DNA of 64,000 bases from Pusillimonas sp. UBA6240 (GTDB taxonomy: Bacteria > Pseudomonadota > Gammaproteobacteria > Burkholderiales > Burkholderiaceae_B), in the NCBI GenBank assembly GCA_002441445.1, contig DJWC01000147.1, forward strand, positions 154,362 to 218,361, written 5' to 3'. The notes below the pieces were generated by a model, which did no database searches, was not told the DNA's origin, and saw nothing but the letters and a program-made list of their open reading frames with translations. Positions within the stretch are counted from its first letter, which is position 1, and the number at the start of each line of letters is the position of its first letter. Positions 43,155 to 53,307 of the stretch are shown here, piece by piece. The translations under genes were made by a program, and so were the position numbers.

Positions 43155-44483
43155 ATGAATCGCGCAACTTTATCCGGCCTGGATGAAACACACGACCCCG
43201 CATTGAAAAGCTGGGTCGGCTCCGCCAATACATCCGTAACGGATTTCCCCATCCAGAATCTGCCCTTTGGAATATTCAGCACCGCTACGGATCGGCAAAA
43301 GCGGGTCGGCGTCGCCATAGGAGACGAAATCCTCGACTTGCAGGCCGCCTTCGCGTGCGGGGCCTTGCCCGAACTGCCTTCGCCGGTCGTATCGGCCTGC
43401 GGGCGGGATGCGCTCAATGAGCTCATGGCGCTGGACAAGGCGCAGATAAAGGCGCTGCGCCTGGCATTATCGCGAGCGCTGCGCGCCGATGCGCCGAACA
43501 CGGAACGGCTGGCCTCATGTCTTGTGCCGCAACACGGTGCGACCATGCACATGCCAGCGCGCATATGCAACTATACGGACTTCTTTACGTCGATCCATCA
43601 TGCCCAAAACACCGGCAGGATGATCCGCCCGAATAACCCATTGTTTCGGAATTTTCATACTTTGCCCGTGGCCTATCATGGCCGTGCCTCGTCCATCCGC
43701 GTCAGCGGCACGCCGTGCATACGGCCTCATGGGCAGATACTTCGCGATGGCGCCGACGCGCCGGTGTATGCGCTCACTGAAAAGCTCGATTTCGAGCTGG
43801 AATTGGGCATTTTCGTGGGGCAGGGCAACGCCTTGGGCAGCCCCATCCCCATCGAAGAGGCGGAGCAGCGCATATTTGGTTTTTGCCTGCTGAACGACTG
43901 GTCTTCCCGCGATGTCCAGCGCTGGGAGGCCCAGCCCTTGGGCCCCTTCCTGGCCAAGAGTTTTTTGACATCCATCTCGCCGTGGGTGATAACGATGGAG
44001 GCCCTGGCGCCGTTCAGGTGCGCAGCGGTAGAACGCGATAGCGAGGCGCCCGCGCTGGTATCCAACCTGGACTCGCGCACGAATCGAGAAGCAGGGGGCA
44101 TCGATATTTCGTTCGAGGTGGCTTTGCGCACCGAACGCATGCGCGCCCAAGCGCATGAGGCAACGATCAGCCGCTCCACATTCAAAGATCAGTACTGGAC
44201 GGTCGCACAGATGATCACGCACCATACCGAAAACGGCTGCTGCCTACTGCCCGGAGACCTGCTGGGGTCGGGCACGGTGTCGGGTCCCTCCGACCAGGAA
44301 CTGGGCAGCCTGCTGGAACTGACCCTGGATGGCCGGCAGCCATTGTCCCTGCCCAGCGGTGAAGTGCGTAGCTACCTGGAAGATGGCGACGAAGTCATCT
44401 TGACAGGCCGATGCCGCCGCGAAGGATACATCAGCATCGGTTTCGGCGAGTGCGCGGGGCGCATCGTTCCACGCGCAGGCTGA
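43155..44483 (+). CDS. fahA: Fumarylacetoacetase
   Basis: A 442-residue FAH protein of usual length. The diagnostic segment is NYTDFFTSIHHAQNTGRMIRP followed by PVAYHGRASSIRVSG, with the catalytic His and the first metal Asp; the metal Glu pair is in DFELELGIFVG and a later Asp in NDWSSRDVQRWEAQPLGPF. It would split fumarylacetoacetate, the last step of tyrosine/homogentisate breakdown, or a close analogue. No homogentisate dioxygenase is present in the window, so the true substrate is uncertain. Confidence 0.9.
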   Translation: MNRATLSGLDETHDPALKSWVGSANTSVTDFPIQNLPFGIFSTATDRQKRVGVAIGDEILDLQAAFACGALPELPSPVVSACGRDALNELMALDKAQIKALRLALSRALRADAPNTERLASCLVPQHGATMHMPARICNYTDFFTSIHHAQNTGRMIRPNNPLFRNFHTLPVAYHGRASSIRVSGTPCIRPHGQILRDGADAPVYALTEKLDFELELGIFVGQGNALGSPIPIEEAEQRIFGFCLLNDWSSRDVQRWEAQPLGPFLAKSFLTSISPWVITMEALAPFRCAAVERDSEAPALVSNLDSRTNREAGGIDISFEVALRTERMRAQAHEATISRSTFKDQYWTVAQMITHHTENGCCLLPGDLLGSGTVSGPSDQELGSLLELTLDGRQPLSLPSGEVRSYLEDGDEVILTGRCRREGYISIGFGECAGRIVPRAG

Positions 44484-44535
44484 CTGCGCCCGCCTGACTT
44501 CATGACACCTACGTAACCTTTCGGAATTCTTTTAG

Positions 44536-45084
44536 ATGGACCTGACCAAACCTATACGCCGCATCGTAACCGGCAACGACGCCAGCGGCCGTTCGCGCAT
44601 CATTGAAGACGGGGAATCGCCGTCTGTGCGCACGCTGCCGGAACGCCCCGGATATCGCGTCACCAATTTATGGGCTATCGATTCAGCGCCGGCAAACATC
44701 GACGGGCCCGATCTCGTCACGGGCCTGAAAGGGGTGCTACCCCCCAAGAATGGCTCGGTGCTGCGAATCATTGACATCCCCCCCGAGCCCAAAGACCCCG
44801 CCGAGCGCGAGCGCGCGATGAAGGCGAGCTTCGGCAAATTATTTGCCGACGCCCACCACGCCCCCAAGCCCGGCCAGCATCCGGGCATGCACAAGACGAG
44901 CACCGTCGATTACGCGATCATGCTGTCCGGCGAACTCGTGGCCATCATGGATGAAGAGGAAGTAACCATGCGGGCCGGCGATGTCTTGATCCAGCGCGGC
45001 ACGAACCATGGATGGAGCAATCGATCGGACAAGCCCGCAAGAATCGCCTTTATTCTGCTGGACGCGGCGGATGATGCGCCATGA
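44536..45084 (+). CDS. Cupin-domain protein
   Basis: A 182-residue cupin_2 protein. The beta-barrel spans roughly residues 110-175 with DYAIMLSGELVAIMDEEEVTMRAGDVLIQRGTNHGWSN, containing the G-E and GDxxxxxxxxxHxW cupin signature. The His of THKTS... motif position is present as GMHKTSTVDY. Function may be a small dioxygenase or isomerase working with the FAH enzyme 52 bp upstream. The cofactor metal cannot be told from sequence. Confidence 0.85.
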   Translation: MDLTKPIRRIVTGNDASGRSRIIEDGESPSVRTLPERPGYRVTNLWAIDSAPANIDGPDLVTGLKGVLPPKNGSVLRIIDIPPEPKDPAERERAMKASFGKLFADAHHAPKPGQHPGMHKTSTVDYAIMLSGELVAIMDEEEVTMRAGDVLIQRGTNHGWSNRSDKPARIAFILLDAADDAP

Positions 45085-45093
45085 ACTGAGGCG

Positions 45094-46023
45094 CTAAATG
45101 GCGGCATGTGGCAAGGAGCGGCTCGTTCGGAATGGTCCCGACGGCCCCGCCGTACGCAGTTCTTGCTCGAGCAGCGCCGCCATGCGGGCGCCGGACGGGG
45201 ATAGCACCGCGTCCGCCATGGTCCGCAGGCCCAGCGTGCGCCGGATGACTGGCTCGACCAGGGGCACGAACACCAGGTCATCCTGTTCGGGCGGCACGCC
45301 GAGGCGAGCCAGCACGGTGACGCCCAGATTGCGACGCAACATGGCGAGCAGAGTCAGCATGTTCGCGATGAACAGCGGCCGGTCGCGCAGCACTGCCGCC
45401 TCTGGCCAGGCGCGCAACTGCTTGTGCGCGACGGTGCCTATGAGCGGCAACGACTCGATATCTTTCCATGTCAGCGACGCGCGGAGGGCGGCGGGATGGC
45501 TGCGGTGGCAGACAAGCCCGAACTCGTCCTCGTAAAGCGGCTGGAACGCCAGTGAGGGATCCTGGCTGACCACGCTGCACAGGCCTAATTCAACCTGCCC
45601 ATTGAGCAGCATCTGCTCGACGCCTTCCGAATTGTCGTCATGGACATTGAGCATCACATTGGGATATAGGCGGCGGTAGGTTTGCAGCAAGCCGGGCATC
45701 CAATGCGTGGCCACCGACATGACGCTGGCAATACTCAAGTAGCCGGTGTCGCTGCGCGCCATACGGCCCATGGTGCCCGCCACCAGATCGGCGTGGGCCA
45801 CCAATTGCTTGGCCAGCGCAATGCAAGACTGGCCAAAGCTGCTGAGCCTGACGGGGCTGCCCCGGATGAAGAGCGGCTGCCCCAAGCGTTCTTCCATTTC
45901 CCGGATCGCCAGAGAAATCGCCGGCTGGGAACGGCAGGCCCGTTCGGCCGCCAGGCGAAAGCTGCCGGTGTCTGCAACGTAGACGAAGTAGCGATAGTGG
46001 TTGATGGAAAATAATTCCGTCAT
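45094..46023 (-). CDS. LysR-family transcriptional regulator
   Basis: A 309-residue LysR protein with HTH YRYFVYVADTGSFRLAAERACRSQPAISLAIREMEERLG and a LysR substrate-binding domain. It is convergent with the cupin gene (stops 9 bp apart) and divergent from the alpha/beta hydrolase at 46098. The 74-bp divergent region is AT-rich and must hold its binding site. Confidence 0.92.
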   Translation of the reverse strand: MTELFSINHYRYFVYVADTGSFRLAAERACRSQPAISLAIREMEERLGQPLFIRGSPVRLSSFGQSCIALAKQLVAHADLVAGTMGRMARSDTGYLSIASVMSVATHWMPGLLQTYRRLYPNVMLNVHDDNSEGVEQMLLNGQVELGLCSVVSQDPSLAFQPLYEDEFGLVCHRSHPAALRASLTWKDIESLPLIGTVAHKQLRAWPEAAVLRDRPLFIANMLTLLAMLRRNLGVTVLARLGVPPEQDDLVFVPLVEPVIRRTLGLRTMADAVLSPSGARMAALLEQELRTAGPSGPFRTSRSLPHAAI

Positions 46024-46097
46024 GAAATTTGCCGCACTTATTGATTGATGAGAATAATTAATTATATTTATTTATCCGTCCTGCCTACAATGGCCCG

Positions 46098-47006
46098 ATG
46101 AGCATGTCATCAACACCCGCCCACCTGGATTTCAGCGCTTTCGACTTGATGCGCCCCATCATGGCCGCTGACTGCCTGGTCTATGAAGGAAAGCAGCCGG
46201 CTTCATCGTTTGCCATGCCGTCGCTGCTGTTCGTGGCGGGCGGCTACCATGGCGCATGGTGCTACAGCCACTATCTGGATTTCTTCGAGCAGCACGGCGT
46301 GGCATGTATGGCCGTGGATTTGCCGGGACATGGCGCGCAGGCCGGGCATCTGGACATCGGCATGGGCATCGCGCAGTTGGGGCAAGCCCTGGCCGCATGC
46401 TGCCGCAGCCTGGGACGGCCGCTGGTGCTGGTCGGGCACAGTGTAGGCGCATTGCCGGTGCTGCTGGCCGCCATGCAGACCCAGCCCGCCGGGGTGGCGC
46501 TGCTGGCGCCCTCGCCGCCAGGCAACCTGCCGGGCGCCCGCCCGCTGCCGGCAGTGCCGGTGGATGGATTCAAGCCGCCGCCGGATGCGACCGAAGTCCG
46601 GCGCCGGTTCCTGGGGATGGAATGTGATGCGCCTGTCGACACCGTCATGGCCCGCCTGAGACCGGAAAGTCCCGCCGTGCTGAATGATCGCTACAAGTTG
46701 CGCATTGCCATCGATCCCGCGCGCATTGCTTGCCCGGGCATTTGCTTTGAGGCCGAGTTCGACGACGGCGAGCGCCATCCGCCGGGCCAGGACCAGGCGA
46801 TCGCCCGTTTTCTGGGGTTCGACTACCGGCTCATGCCGGGGCAACCCCATTGCATGATGTATGGCCCGCGCTGGCAGGACAGCGCGCACGCATTGCTGGA
46901 CTGGTTCCTGGATACCTACGGATCACCCGGCACGGCGACTCTTCCTGAATATCCAAGCCAGCGAAACGCCGGCACCACCACAGAAACGGAGACGAAACAT
47001 GAATAA
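46098..47006 (+). CDS. Alpha/beta hydrolase
   Basis: A 302-residue alpha/beta hydrolase with the nucleophile Ser115 in GHSVG and a lid-like mid-section. The catalytic His is probably that of PGQPHCMMYG near the C-terminus. It overlaps the next gene (Bug receptor) by 8 nt, so the two form an operon under the divergent LysR regulator. It may hydrolyse an ester, lactone or amide brought in by the receptor (inference). Confidence 0.85.
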   Translation: MSMSSTPAHLDFSAFDLMRPIMAADCLVYEGKQPASSFAMPSLLFVAGGYHGAWCYSHYLDFFEQHGVACMAVDLPGHGAQAGHLDIGMGIAQLGQALAACCRSLGRPLVLVGHSVGALPVLLAAMQTQPAGVALLAPSPPGNLPGARPLPAVPVDGFKPPPDATEVRRRFLGMECDAPVDTVMARLRPESPAVLNDRYKLRIAIDPARIACPGICFEAEFDDGERHPPGQDQAIARFLGFDYRLMPGQPHCMMYGPRWQDSAHALLDWFLDTYGSPGTATLPEYPSQRNAGTTTETETKHE

Positions 47007-47973
47007 GCGACTTATCGGCATCATGACGCGGACTATGCTGGCCGCATCCCTGTTGTTGACCACTGCGGCGCAAGCGCAAGAATGGCCGGGCAGCAAACCC
47101 GTGGCCATCGTCGTGCCCTCCGCCCCGGGCGGCGCAGCGGACATGACTGCGCGCAGCATCGCGAAATACCTCAACGAGCATGCACGCATCAACACCGTGG
47201 TGGAAGACAAGCCCGGCGCGGGCGGCATAATCGGAACGGCCGCCGTCAAGAACGCGGCAGCCGACGGCCATACCTTCCTGCTCTCGACCAATTCCACCCA
47301 GTCCGCCAACCAGTTCCTCTACAAGAGCCTGCCTTACGATGCCGGCAAGGACTTTGTGGATATCGGCATGATAGGAAAATTCGGCACGGTTGCCGTGGTG
47401 GCGCCCGACAGCCCGATCAAGGATCTGAGAGAGCTGGTCGACCTGGCCAAGAAAAAGCCCGGCGGCGTATTCTTTGGCTACTACAGCTCGTCCTCGCAAG
47501 TCCCGCCCAACCTGCTCAAGCAATACGCCGATATCGACGTCGAGGGCGCCGCCTACAAGAACATCACCCAAATCCTCACAGATTTGCGCGGCGGCCTGAT
47601 CCAGTTCGCCTTCGTCGACTACCTGACCGCCAGGGGCCAGATAGACGGAGGCAACCTCAAGCCCATCGCCGTCACCGGGGCGCAGCGCAATCCCCTCTGG
47701 CCGAACATCCCGACCACCGACAGCATCTATCCGGGCTTCGTGGTAGAAGGCTGGCTGGGCATTTCAGCGCCCGCGGGCACCCTGAAGGAAGTCGTGGTGA
47801 AAATGAACGGCTACCTAAAAGCGGCTGTCGCGGACAAGACGACACGGGACCAGCTGGCCGCAATGGGCCTGCAGCCCGAAGCGATGGACGTCGATGCATT
47901 CGGCCAGTATGTGCGTGATGACACACAGCGCTGGAAGGAATGGGTCAAGACGGCGAAGATACAGCCGCAGTAA
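46999..47973 (+). CDS. Bug/TctC-family periplasmic solute-binding protein
   Basis: A 324-residue Bug receptor. Signal peptide MNKRLIGIMTRTMLAASLLL ends near AQAQ. Family blocks include KPVAIVVPSAPGGAADMTAR, EDKPGAGGIIGTAAVKNAAADG and SAPAGTLKEVVVKMNGYL. ATG at 46999 is within the end of the hydrolase gene and is preceded by GGAGACGA. No TctAB partner is nearby. Confidence 0.92.
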   Translation: MNKRLIGIMTRTMLAASLLLTTAAQAQEWPGSKPVAIVVPSAPGGAADMTARSIAKYLNEHARINTVVEDKPGAGGIIGTAAVKNAAADGHTFLLSTNSTQSANQFLYKSLPYDAGKDFVDIGMIGKFGTVAVVAPDSPIKDLRELVDLAKKKPGGVFFGYYSSSSQVPPNLLKQYADIDVEGAAYKNITQILTDLRGGLIQFAFVDYLTARGQIDGGNLKPIAVTGAQRNPLWPNIPTTDSIYPGFVVEGWLGISAPAGTLKEVVVKMNGYLKAAVADKTTRDQLAAMGLQPEAMDVDAFGQYVRDDTQRWKEWVKTAKIQPQ

Positions 47974-48635
47974 TGCGGTCCGGCGTATGGGAACCGCACG
48001 CCCAATGCGACGGCCAAGCGGCCATCATAGTTGCAAGCATGCATCACGCCTAGGTGACGAGAAGCGCAGTCCTGTTGGGCCGGGGTATGGTCTGCATCGG
48101 CTTCGAGTATGGGCGGGGTATCCAAGCCTGCCCCGGATGGCGATGATCGCGCTAGCCTCAAATACGCGTTCTGCGATGCAGCCGGTGTGCGCCAGGCCGC
48201 CGGGACCGGCACCCAGTATCTGCTCGTCGCCTATCACCCCTCGGGCTCGCTTCGCGCTAGATAGCCGGTACCGTCAGCCGTTGAGCCATATAGACGGTAG
48301 TCTCGACAATGCCACTTGAGCTGCTATGCCTAAACCCATCACGATGAATAGGAGCGCGGGAACAGTGATTCCCGCCTAGCTGCCGCTGTTGAAATCAAGG
48401 TAGTCCAGCGCATCAAAGTCCTGGTGACTGAGGATATCAGGCGCCTATTCGTCGATGAGCCATTAATCAATGTGGCGCATGCAGGCGCCGGCTATTACGC
48501 AGGCCATCAATAAGCAAGCGCTATTTTTGATGGCTATATCAAATTTGGATAGATAATCAATAAAAAGGAATTTGTTCAAATATGGCAGGGTCTTTAGACT
48601 TCCTTTTGCACAAACACTAAAGGAGGTTGAAGGCC
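47974..48635. other. Gene-poor region with degenerate coding traces
   Basis: A 662-bp region with no intact gene. On the minus strand short frames such as GVIGDEQILGAGPGGLAH (48180-48235) and APDILSHQDFDALDYLDF (48370-48425) read like protein pieces but are broken by stops and shifts. They may be decayed remains of a lost gene or insertion element; no family was recognised. The right end contains an AT-rich stretch and AGGAGG (48621-48626) for the next gene. Confidence 0.4.
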
Positions 48636-49601
48636 ATGAAAATGTCTCGACGTACCGCACTATTGATGCTGGCAAGCTGTTTGCCAGTCGCCCGCTCCCT
48701 TGCGGCGGATAGTTCAAATGGGCCAACGACAATTGTTGCGCCATTTGTACCAGGAGGCACGGCTGACGTTCTGGCTCGAACGATCGGGCAGCGGCTATCG
48801 GCCAAGTACAACGTGCCGTTCGTGATAGAAAACAAAACCGGCATGGGTGGCAATATAGGGGCGCGTAGCGTCGCCGCAGCAAAGCCCGACGGTAAGACCT
48901 TGTTGCTCGGAACGATCGGTATTCATGCGGCATACTCGATCTATCGGGAGCTTCCCTATGATCCTGCCAAAGAGCTGCAGCCCATCATCATCCTTGGTGC
49001 AGTGCCGTGCACCATAGTTGTCCATCCCGACCTTCCATTCAAGTCCCTTGACGATCTGATTACCTTTGCGAAGGCAAATCCGAAAAAATTGAACTTCGGC
49101 TCCGCGGGCGTCGGATCGTCCACTCATATGGTGGGCGAGCTATTTCAACAAGCCGCGGGCATCGAGCTCACTCATGTGCCTTACCGAGGCAGCGCGGCGG
49201 CCATGGCGGACCTTATGGGTGGGCAGATCGACATGATGTTCGAATTACTGACGACGTCTGGCGCAATCATCAAATCAGGCAAAATCCGCGCCCTTGCTCT
49301 CACGAGCAAGGAGCGTAGCGCTTTGCTGCCAGATCTGCCAACTGTGAGCGAGCTTGCCATTCCGGGTTTCGACGGAACTGGCTGGTTCACGATCGCGGCG
49401 TCAAGCGGCGTACCCGCCGACATAGTGGAGCGCCTGAACAAAGACATTAATGAAGCGCTTCATGCCCCCGATCTACAGAAAACATGGGAAGGTCAGGCGC
49501 TGCAGATTATCGGTGGCAGCCCCGAAGAAGCCCGGAAATTCGTCGCCGACGAAACCGTTAAATGGAAAAAAGTGATTGATACGGCAAAAATTAGCACGTA
49601 A
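48636..49601 (+). CDS. Bug/TctC-family periplasmic solute-binding protein
   Basis: A 321-residue Bug receptor. A signal peptide (SRRTALLMLASCLPVARSLA, twin-arginine-like) precedes PTTIVAPFVPGGTADVLART, ENKTGMGGNIGARSVAAAKPDG and the C-terminal GVPADIVERLNKDINEAL. AGGAGG at 48621-48626 sets ATG 48636. Its stop overlaps the start of the HyuB gene by one base, so it is the transport part of the hydantoinase cassette. Confidence 0.92.
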   Translation: MKMSRRTALLMLASCLPVARSLAADSSNGPTTIVAPFVPGGTADVLARTIGQRLSAKYNVPFVIENKTGMGGNIGARSVAAAKPDGKTLLLGTIGIHAAYSIYRELPYDPAKELQPIIILGAVPCTIVVHPDLPFKSLDDLITFAKANPKKLNFGSAGVGSSTHMVGELFQQAAGIELTHVPYRGSAAAMADLMGGQIDMMFELLTTSGAIIKSGKIRALALTSKERSALLPDLPTVSELAIPGFDGTGWFTIAASSGVPADIVERLNKDINEALHAPDLQKTWEGQALQIIGGSPEEARKFVADETVKWKKVIDTAKIST

Positions 49602-51211
49602 TGAAGAACTCTACACTTAACAGCATCACCCTGGAACTCCTTTGGAGGCGCCTGATTTCCACTGTGGATGAGGCAGCTGCCTCGCTGGTTCGCACCTCTT
49701 TCTCGTCAATTGTCCGAGAGTCCAACGACTTCGCATGCGTTATCACCGATGCAAAGGGGAACTCCATTGCGCAAGCTTCGAATGGCATACCTTCGTTTAT
49801 CGGGACCGCGCCGCGTACCATCCGGTGTTTCCTCGAGCGCTACCCTGAAGGCGAGCTGGAAGACGGGGACGTCATCATTACCAACGACCCCTGGCTAGGC
49901 ACGGGACATTTACCGGATATTACTGTCGGAAAGCCAATATTCGTCGACGGTAAGCTTGTCGGCTGGGCGGGCTCAGTCGCACACGCTCCTGATATAGGAG
50001 GGCGGGTCCGGTCCGCGGATGCGACGTCTGTTTTTGAAGAGGGTCTTCAGATTCCTGTCATGAAGGTCATGCGCGCCGGAAAGATGGATGAGACGCTGGA
50101 GCGTATCCTGAGACAGAACGTGCGCGTGCCGGATCAAGTGATGGGCGATCTGTATGCTCAGTTTACTGGCTTATCCCTGATTGAACGCAACGTTAATGAG
50201 CTGATGCAGGAATACGGCCTCGCTTCGCTCGAGGAATTGTCTGAAGAATTGCGGAATCGCAGCGAAAGCGCTATGCGCAGTGCTATTTCGGCGATACCGG
50301 ATGGCACGTATCACGCTGAGGCCACGAGCGACGGTATCGACAAGCCGATTCGACTGAAGATGGCGCTAACCGTTCAGGGGGATGAGGTCAAGGTCGATTT
50401 CGCTGGGACTGACGATCAGGTGCAGAAATCGATCAATGTCTGCCTGGCATACACCACCGCTTATACATCCTATGGTTTGAAAGCTGTGCTGTGCCCCGAC
50501 GTGCCGAACAACGACGGTGCGCTTGTTCCTTTGACAGTGACCGCACCGCTCGGAAGCATACTGAATTCCACGCCACCCGCTGCTGGAGGGGCACGAGCGC
50601 TAATTGGGCATTTCTTGCCGGCAATGGTGGTGCAGGCCTTGGCCGAAGTTGTTCCAGAGAAAGTCATCGCCACAGTCGGATCGCCTTTGTGGTGCGTGAA
50701 TATGGCGGGTGTGCGTCCTGATGGCCGCGGGTTCGCGAATCTGTTCTTCCTGAATGGCGGGTATGGCGCGAGTGCGCATGGAGATGGGATTGATGTGCTG
50801 TCTTGGCCGAGCAACATCTCTTCGACTCCTGTGGAGATCATAGAACAAGTGGCTCCGCTGAAAGTGCTTCGCCGCGAGTTCCGGAGTACTGACACGGCCA
50901 ACGGAAAGCACAGAGGGGGGCTGGGCCAAGAGATGGTGCTGGAGAGTCTGTCTGATTATCCTGCCACTATCTCATTCATGGCAGAGCGCACGCGTGACGA
51001 GTCTGCGGCGCCTGGGATGAATGGGGGGCGTTCAGGAGCTCCCGGAGAAATCCTGATAGATGGCGTCAGGGTAAATCCAAAGACACAGCACATAATCAAT
51101 CACGGTTCGCAGGTTCTCCTTCGCACGCCAGGTGGAGGTGGTTATGGCGACCCCTCCCAACGCCCTTCCGAACTTCTGAAACAGGACCTGGCTCGCGGGT
51201 ATACGAAATGA
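49601..51211 (+). CDS. Hydantoinase B / oxoprolinase beta subunit (HyuB)
   Basis: A 536-residue HyuB-family protein, with GDVIITNDPWLGTGHLPDITV near residue 90 and the late GGGGYGDPSQRP tail that marks the family. With HyuA it forms an ATP-dependent enzyme that opens a cyclic amide such as N-methylhydantoin or 5-oxoproline, or carboxylates a ketone. It overlaps HyuA by 4 nt, and the order Bug-HyuB-HyuA-propeller makes a compact operon. Confidence 0.9.
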   Translation: MKNSTLNSITLELLWRRLISTVDEAAASLVRTSFSSIVRESNDFACVITDAKGNSIAQASNGIPSFIGTAPRTIRCFLERYPEGELEDGDVIITNDPWLGTGHLPDITVGKPIFVDGKLVGWAGSVAHAPDIGGRVRSADATSVFEEGLQIPVMKVMRAGKMDETLERILRQNVRVPDQVMGDLYAQFTGLSLIERNVNELMQEYGLASLEELSEELRNRSESAMRSAISAIPDGTYHAEATSDGIDKPIRLKMALTVQGDEVKVDFAGTDDQVQKSINVCLAYTTAYTSYGLKAVLCPDVPNNDGALVPLTVTAPLGSILNSTPPAAGGARALIGHFLPAMVVQALAEVVPEKVIATVGSPLWCVNMAGVRPDGRGFANLFFLNGGYGASAHGDGIDVLSWPSNISSTPVEIIEQVAPLKVLRREFRSTDTANGKHRGGLGQEMVLESLSDYPATISFMAERTRDESAAPGMNGGRSGAPGEILIDGVRVNPKTQHIINHGSQVLLRTPGGGGYGDPSQRPSELLKQDLARGYTK

Positions 51212-53307
51212 CACAAGCTACATATTCTCTTGGTATTGATATTGGGGGGACCTTTACCGATATCGTCCTTTATAGCCATGATGATGCGCGGGTATTCAGC
51301 CACAAGGAACTGACTACGCCCGACGAACCCACCTGCGGTGCAATTCGCGGTATCCAGATCTTATTGGATCGAGAAGGAGTGTCGGGCGCTGAGGTCGCTC
51401 GCGTGGTGCATGCGACTACTCTTTTCACGAACGCGCTAATTGAGCGTCGCGGGGTTCAAACGGGCCTCATCACTACCGAAGGCTTCCGTGACACGCTGGA
51501 GATGCGTCGCGAATACAAGTATGACTTGTATGATCTTTTTCTTGAACTCCCTCGGCCTTTGATTCCACGTGAAGCGCGACTTGAAGCTCGTGAGCGCGTG
51601 CGTGTGGACGGGAGTGTGGACACACCGCTTGATGAAGAGTCTGTTGTGCGGGCTGCGCAGCAACTGGTTGAGCAAGGTGTTCAATCGGTCGCTATCGTCT
51701 TCCTGCATGCTCATGCAAACCCTGCGCATGAGCGTCGTGCGAGGGAAATCATCGAATCACAGTTTCCACAACTATATGTTTCGATATCCAGTGAGGTTTC
51801 TCCGCAGATACGGGAGTACGAGCGTACGTCAACGACCGCCGCAAATGCATACGTTCGACCTATCGCAGACCAGTATCTGAAGAGTATGGAAGGGCAACTG
51901 AAGTCCCTGGAGATCAAATGCCCGCTGCTGATGATGTTATCCAATGGCGGGCTGACACACGTGGGCGAGGCCCGGAAATTTCCTGTGCAACTGCTGGAGT
52001 CGGGGCCTGCAGCAGGCGCCATAGCCGCTGCTTATTTCAGCAAGCGCTCCAGCATAGCGGATGTCCTGGCGTTCGACCTGGGTGGGACAACCGCCAAGTT
52101 GGCGATTGTCAAAGGCAACAAGCCGATTCTGGCCCACAGCTTTGAAGCGGGGCGTGAAAAGCGATTTGCGGCGGGTAGCGGCTTGCCGATCAATATTGCA
52201 ACGGTGGAGCTCATTGAAATCGGCGCGGGTGGCGGTAGCATTGCGCACCTCGATAGCATGAAGTTGTTGAAAGTGGGGCCCAAGAGCGCCAGTTCCAAAC
52301 CTGGCCCCGCCTGCTATGAACGCGGCGGCACGAAGCCTACGGTAACGGATGCGAATCTCTTGCTCGGGCACCTGAACCCGGATAACTTCGCTGGCGGAAC
52401 GATGAGGCTGAGCACCGAAGCAGCTGAAACGGCGATTCGTTCCGTGGGAGAGGTAATGGAGATTGACCCTCAGCAGACTTCAGATGGGATCTTATCGATC
52501 GTGAACGAGAACATGGCCGCCGCCGCGCGTGTTCACGTTGCGGAGCGCGGATTTGACGCCCATAAGTTTTCGTTGCTGGTGACTGGCGGCGGCGGCCCGC
52601 TGCATGGCTGGGACTTGGCCCGGCGTTTGGGCATCCAGCGCGTAATCTGCCCACCAGGGGCCGGCGTTGCATCCGCATTGGGGCTGTTGATCGCTCCCGC
52701 GCGCGTAGACCGTTCAGTTACCCTGGCGCGTGAACTTGATGCTGTGTCACCAGACGAACTGGAGGCGATATTCCAGAGGCTGGAGGCGGACGCCGCCAAG
52801 GTCATGGAGGTTACGATGGTCGACGGTGGCATGTACGATTACGAGCGTAGCGCAGACATCCGCTTCGTAGGGCAGGGCTTCGAGCTGCTGACACGCTTGC
52901 CTGATGGGCCCTTCACTGCGGAAACGCCTAAGCAGATTCGTAGCGCTTTTGCCACTGTCTACGGCCAGGTGTTCGGGCAAGTTCCCCCCGTCAATCATAT
53001 CGAGTTGATGAACTTGCGAGTAGCCGCCATTGAGCGGCGGGCGGACAGGCCTCTGAGCCTGGAAAGCGGCAAACAAGTCTGGAAGCAAGAAAAGACGGAG
53101 CGCAAGGTCTGGATTGCATCAGAAGGCGATTGGCGTGTCGTCCCGACACTACCGCGTGAAGCCATGCGCGAGGGCGACTCGATAGCTGGCCCTGCTGTAA
53201 TCGAGGATGCTTCCTCTACCCTTGTTGTGCCCCTAGGCGCCAAAGCGTGGCGTGATGTCGCCGGCAACCTTATTGTTGATCTGCCCAACAAAATAGACGA
53301 ATCATGA
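51208..53307 (+). CDS. Hydantoinase A / oxoprolinase alpha subunit (HyuA)
   Basis: A 699-residue HyuA-family protein. ATP-binding-type motifs LGIDIGGTFTDIVLY (N-terminus) and LAFDLGGTTAKLAIVKG (about residue 285) mark the sugar-kinase/actin-like domains that phosphorylate the substrate amide in this family. HyuA and HyuB are translationally coupled. The substrate cannot be fixed from sequence. Confidence 0.9.
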   Translation: MTQATYSLGIDIGGTFTDIVLYSHDDARVFSHKELTTPDEPTCGAIRGIQILLDREGVSGAEVARVVHATTLFTNALIERRGVQTGLITTEGFRDTLEMRREYKYDLYDLFLELPRPLIPREARLEARERVRVDGSVDTPLDEESVVRAAQQLVEQGVQSVAIVFLHAHANPAHERRAREIIESQFPQLYVSISSEVSPQIREYERTSTTAANAYVRPIADQYLKSMEGQLKSLEIKCPLLMMLSNGGLTHVGEARKFPVQLLESGPAAGAIAAAYFSKRSSIADVLAFDLGGTTAKLAIVKGNKPILAHSFEAGREKRFAAGSGLPINIATVELIEIGAGGGSIAHLDSMKLLKVGPKSASSKPGPACYERGGTKPTVTDANLLLGHLNPDNFAGGTMRLSTEAAETAIRSVGEVMEIDPQQTSDGILSIVNENMAAAARVHVAERGFDAHKFSLLVTGGGGPLHGWDLARRLGIQRVICPPGAGVASALGLLIAPARVDRSVTLARELDAVSPDELEAIFQRLEADAAKVMEVTMVDGGMYDYERSADIRFVGQGFELLTRLPDGPFTAETPKQIRSAFATVYGQVFGQVPPVNHIELMNLRVAAIERRADRPLSLESGKQVWKQEKTERKVWIASEGDWRVVPTLPREAMREGDSIAGPAVIEDASSTLVVPLGAKAWRDVAGNLIVDLPNKIDES

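Noticed and set aside
48463..48933. 156-residue minus-strand frame
   Set aside because: It overlaps the start of a certain Bug gene antisense and has no family features.
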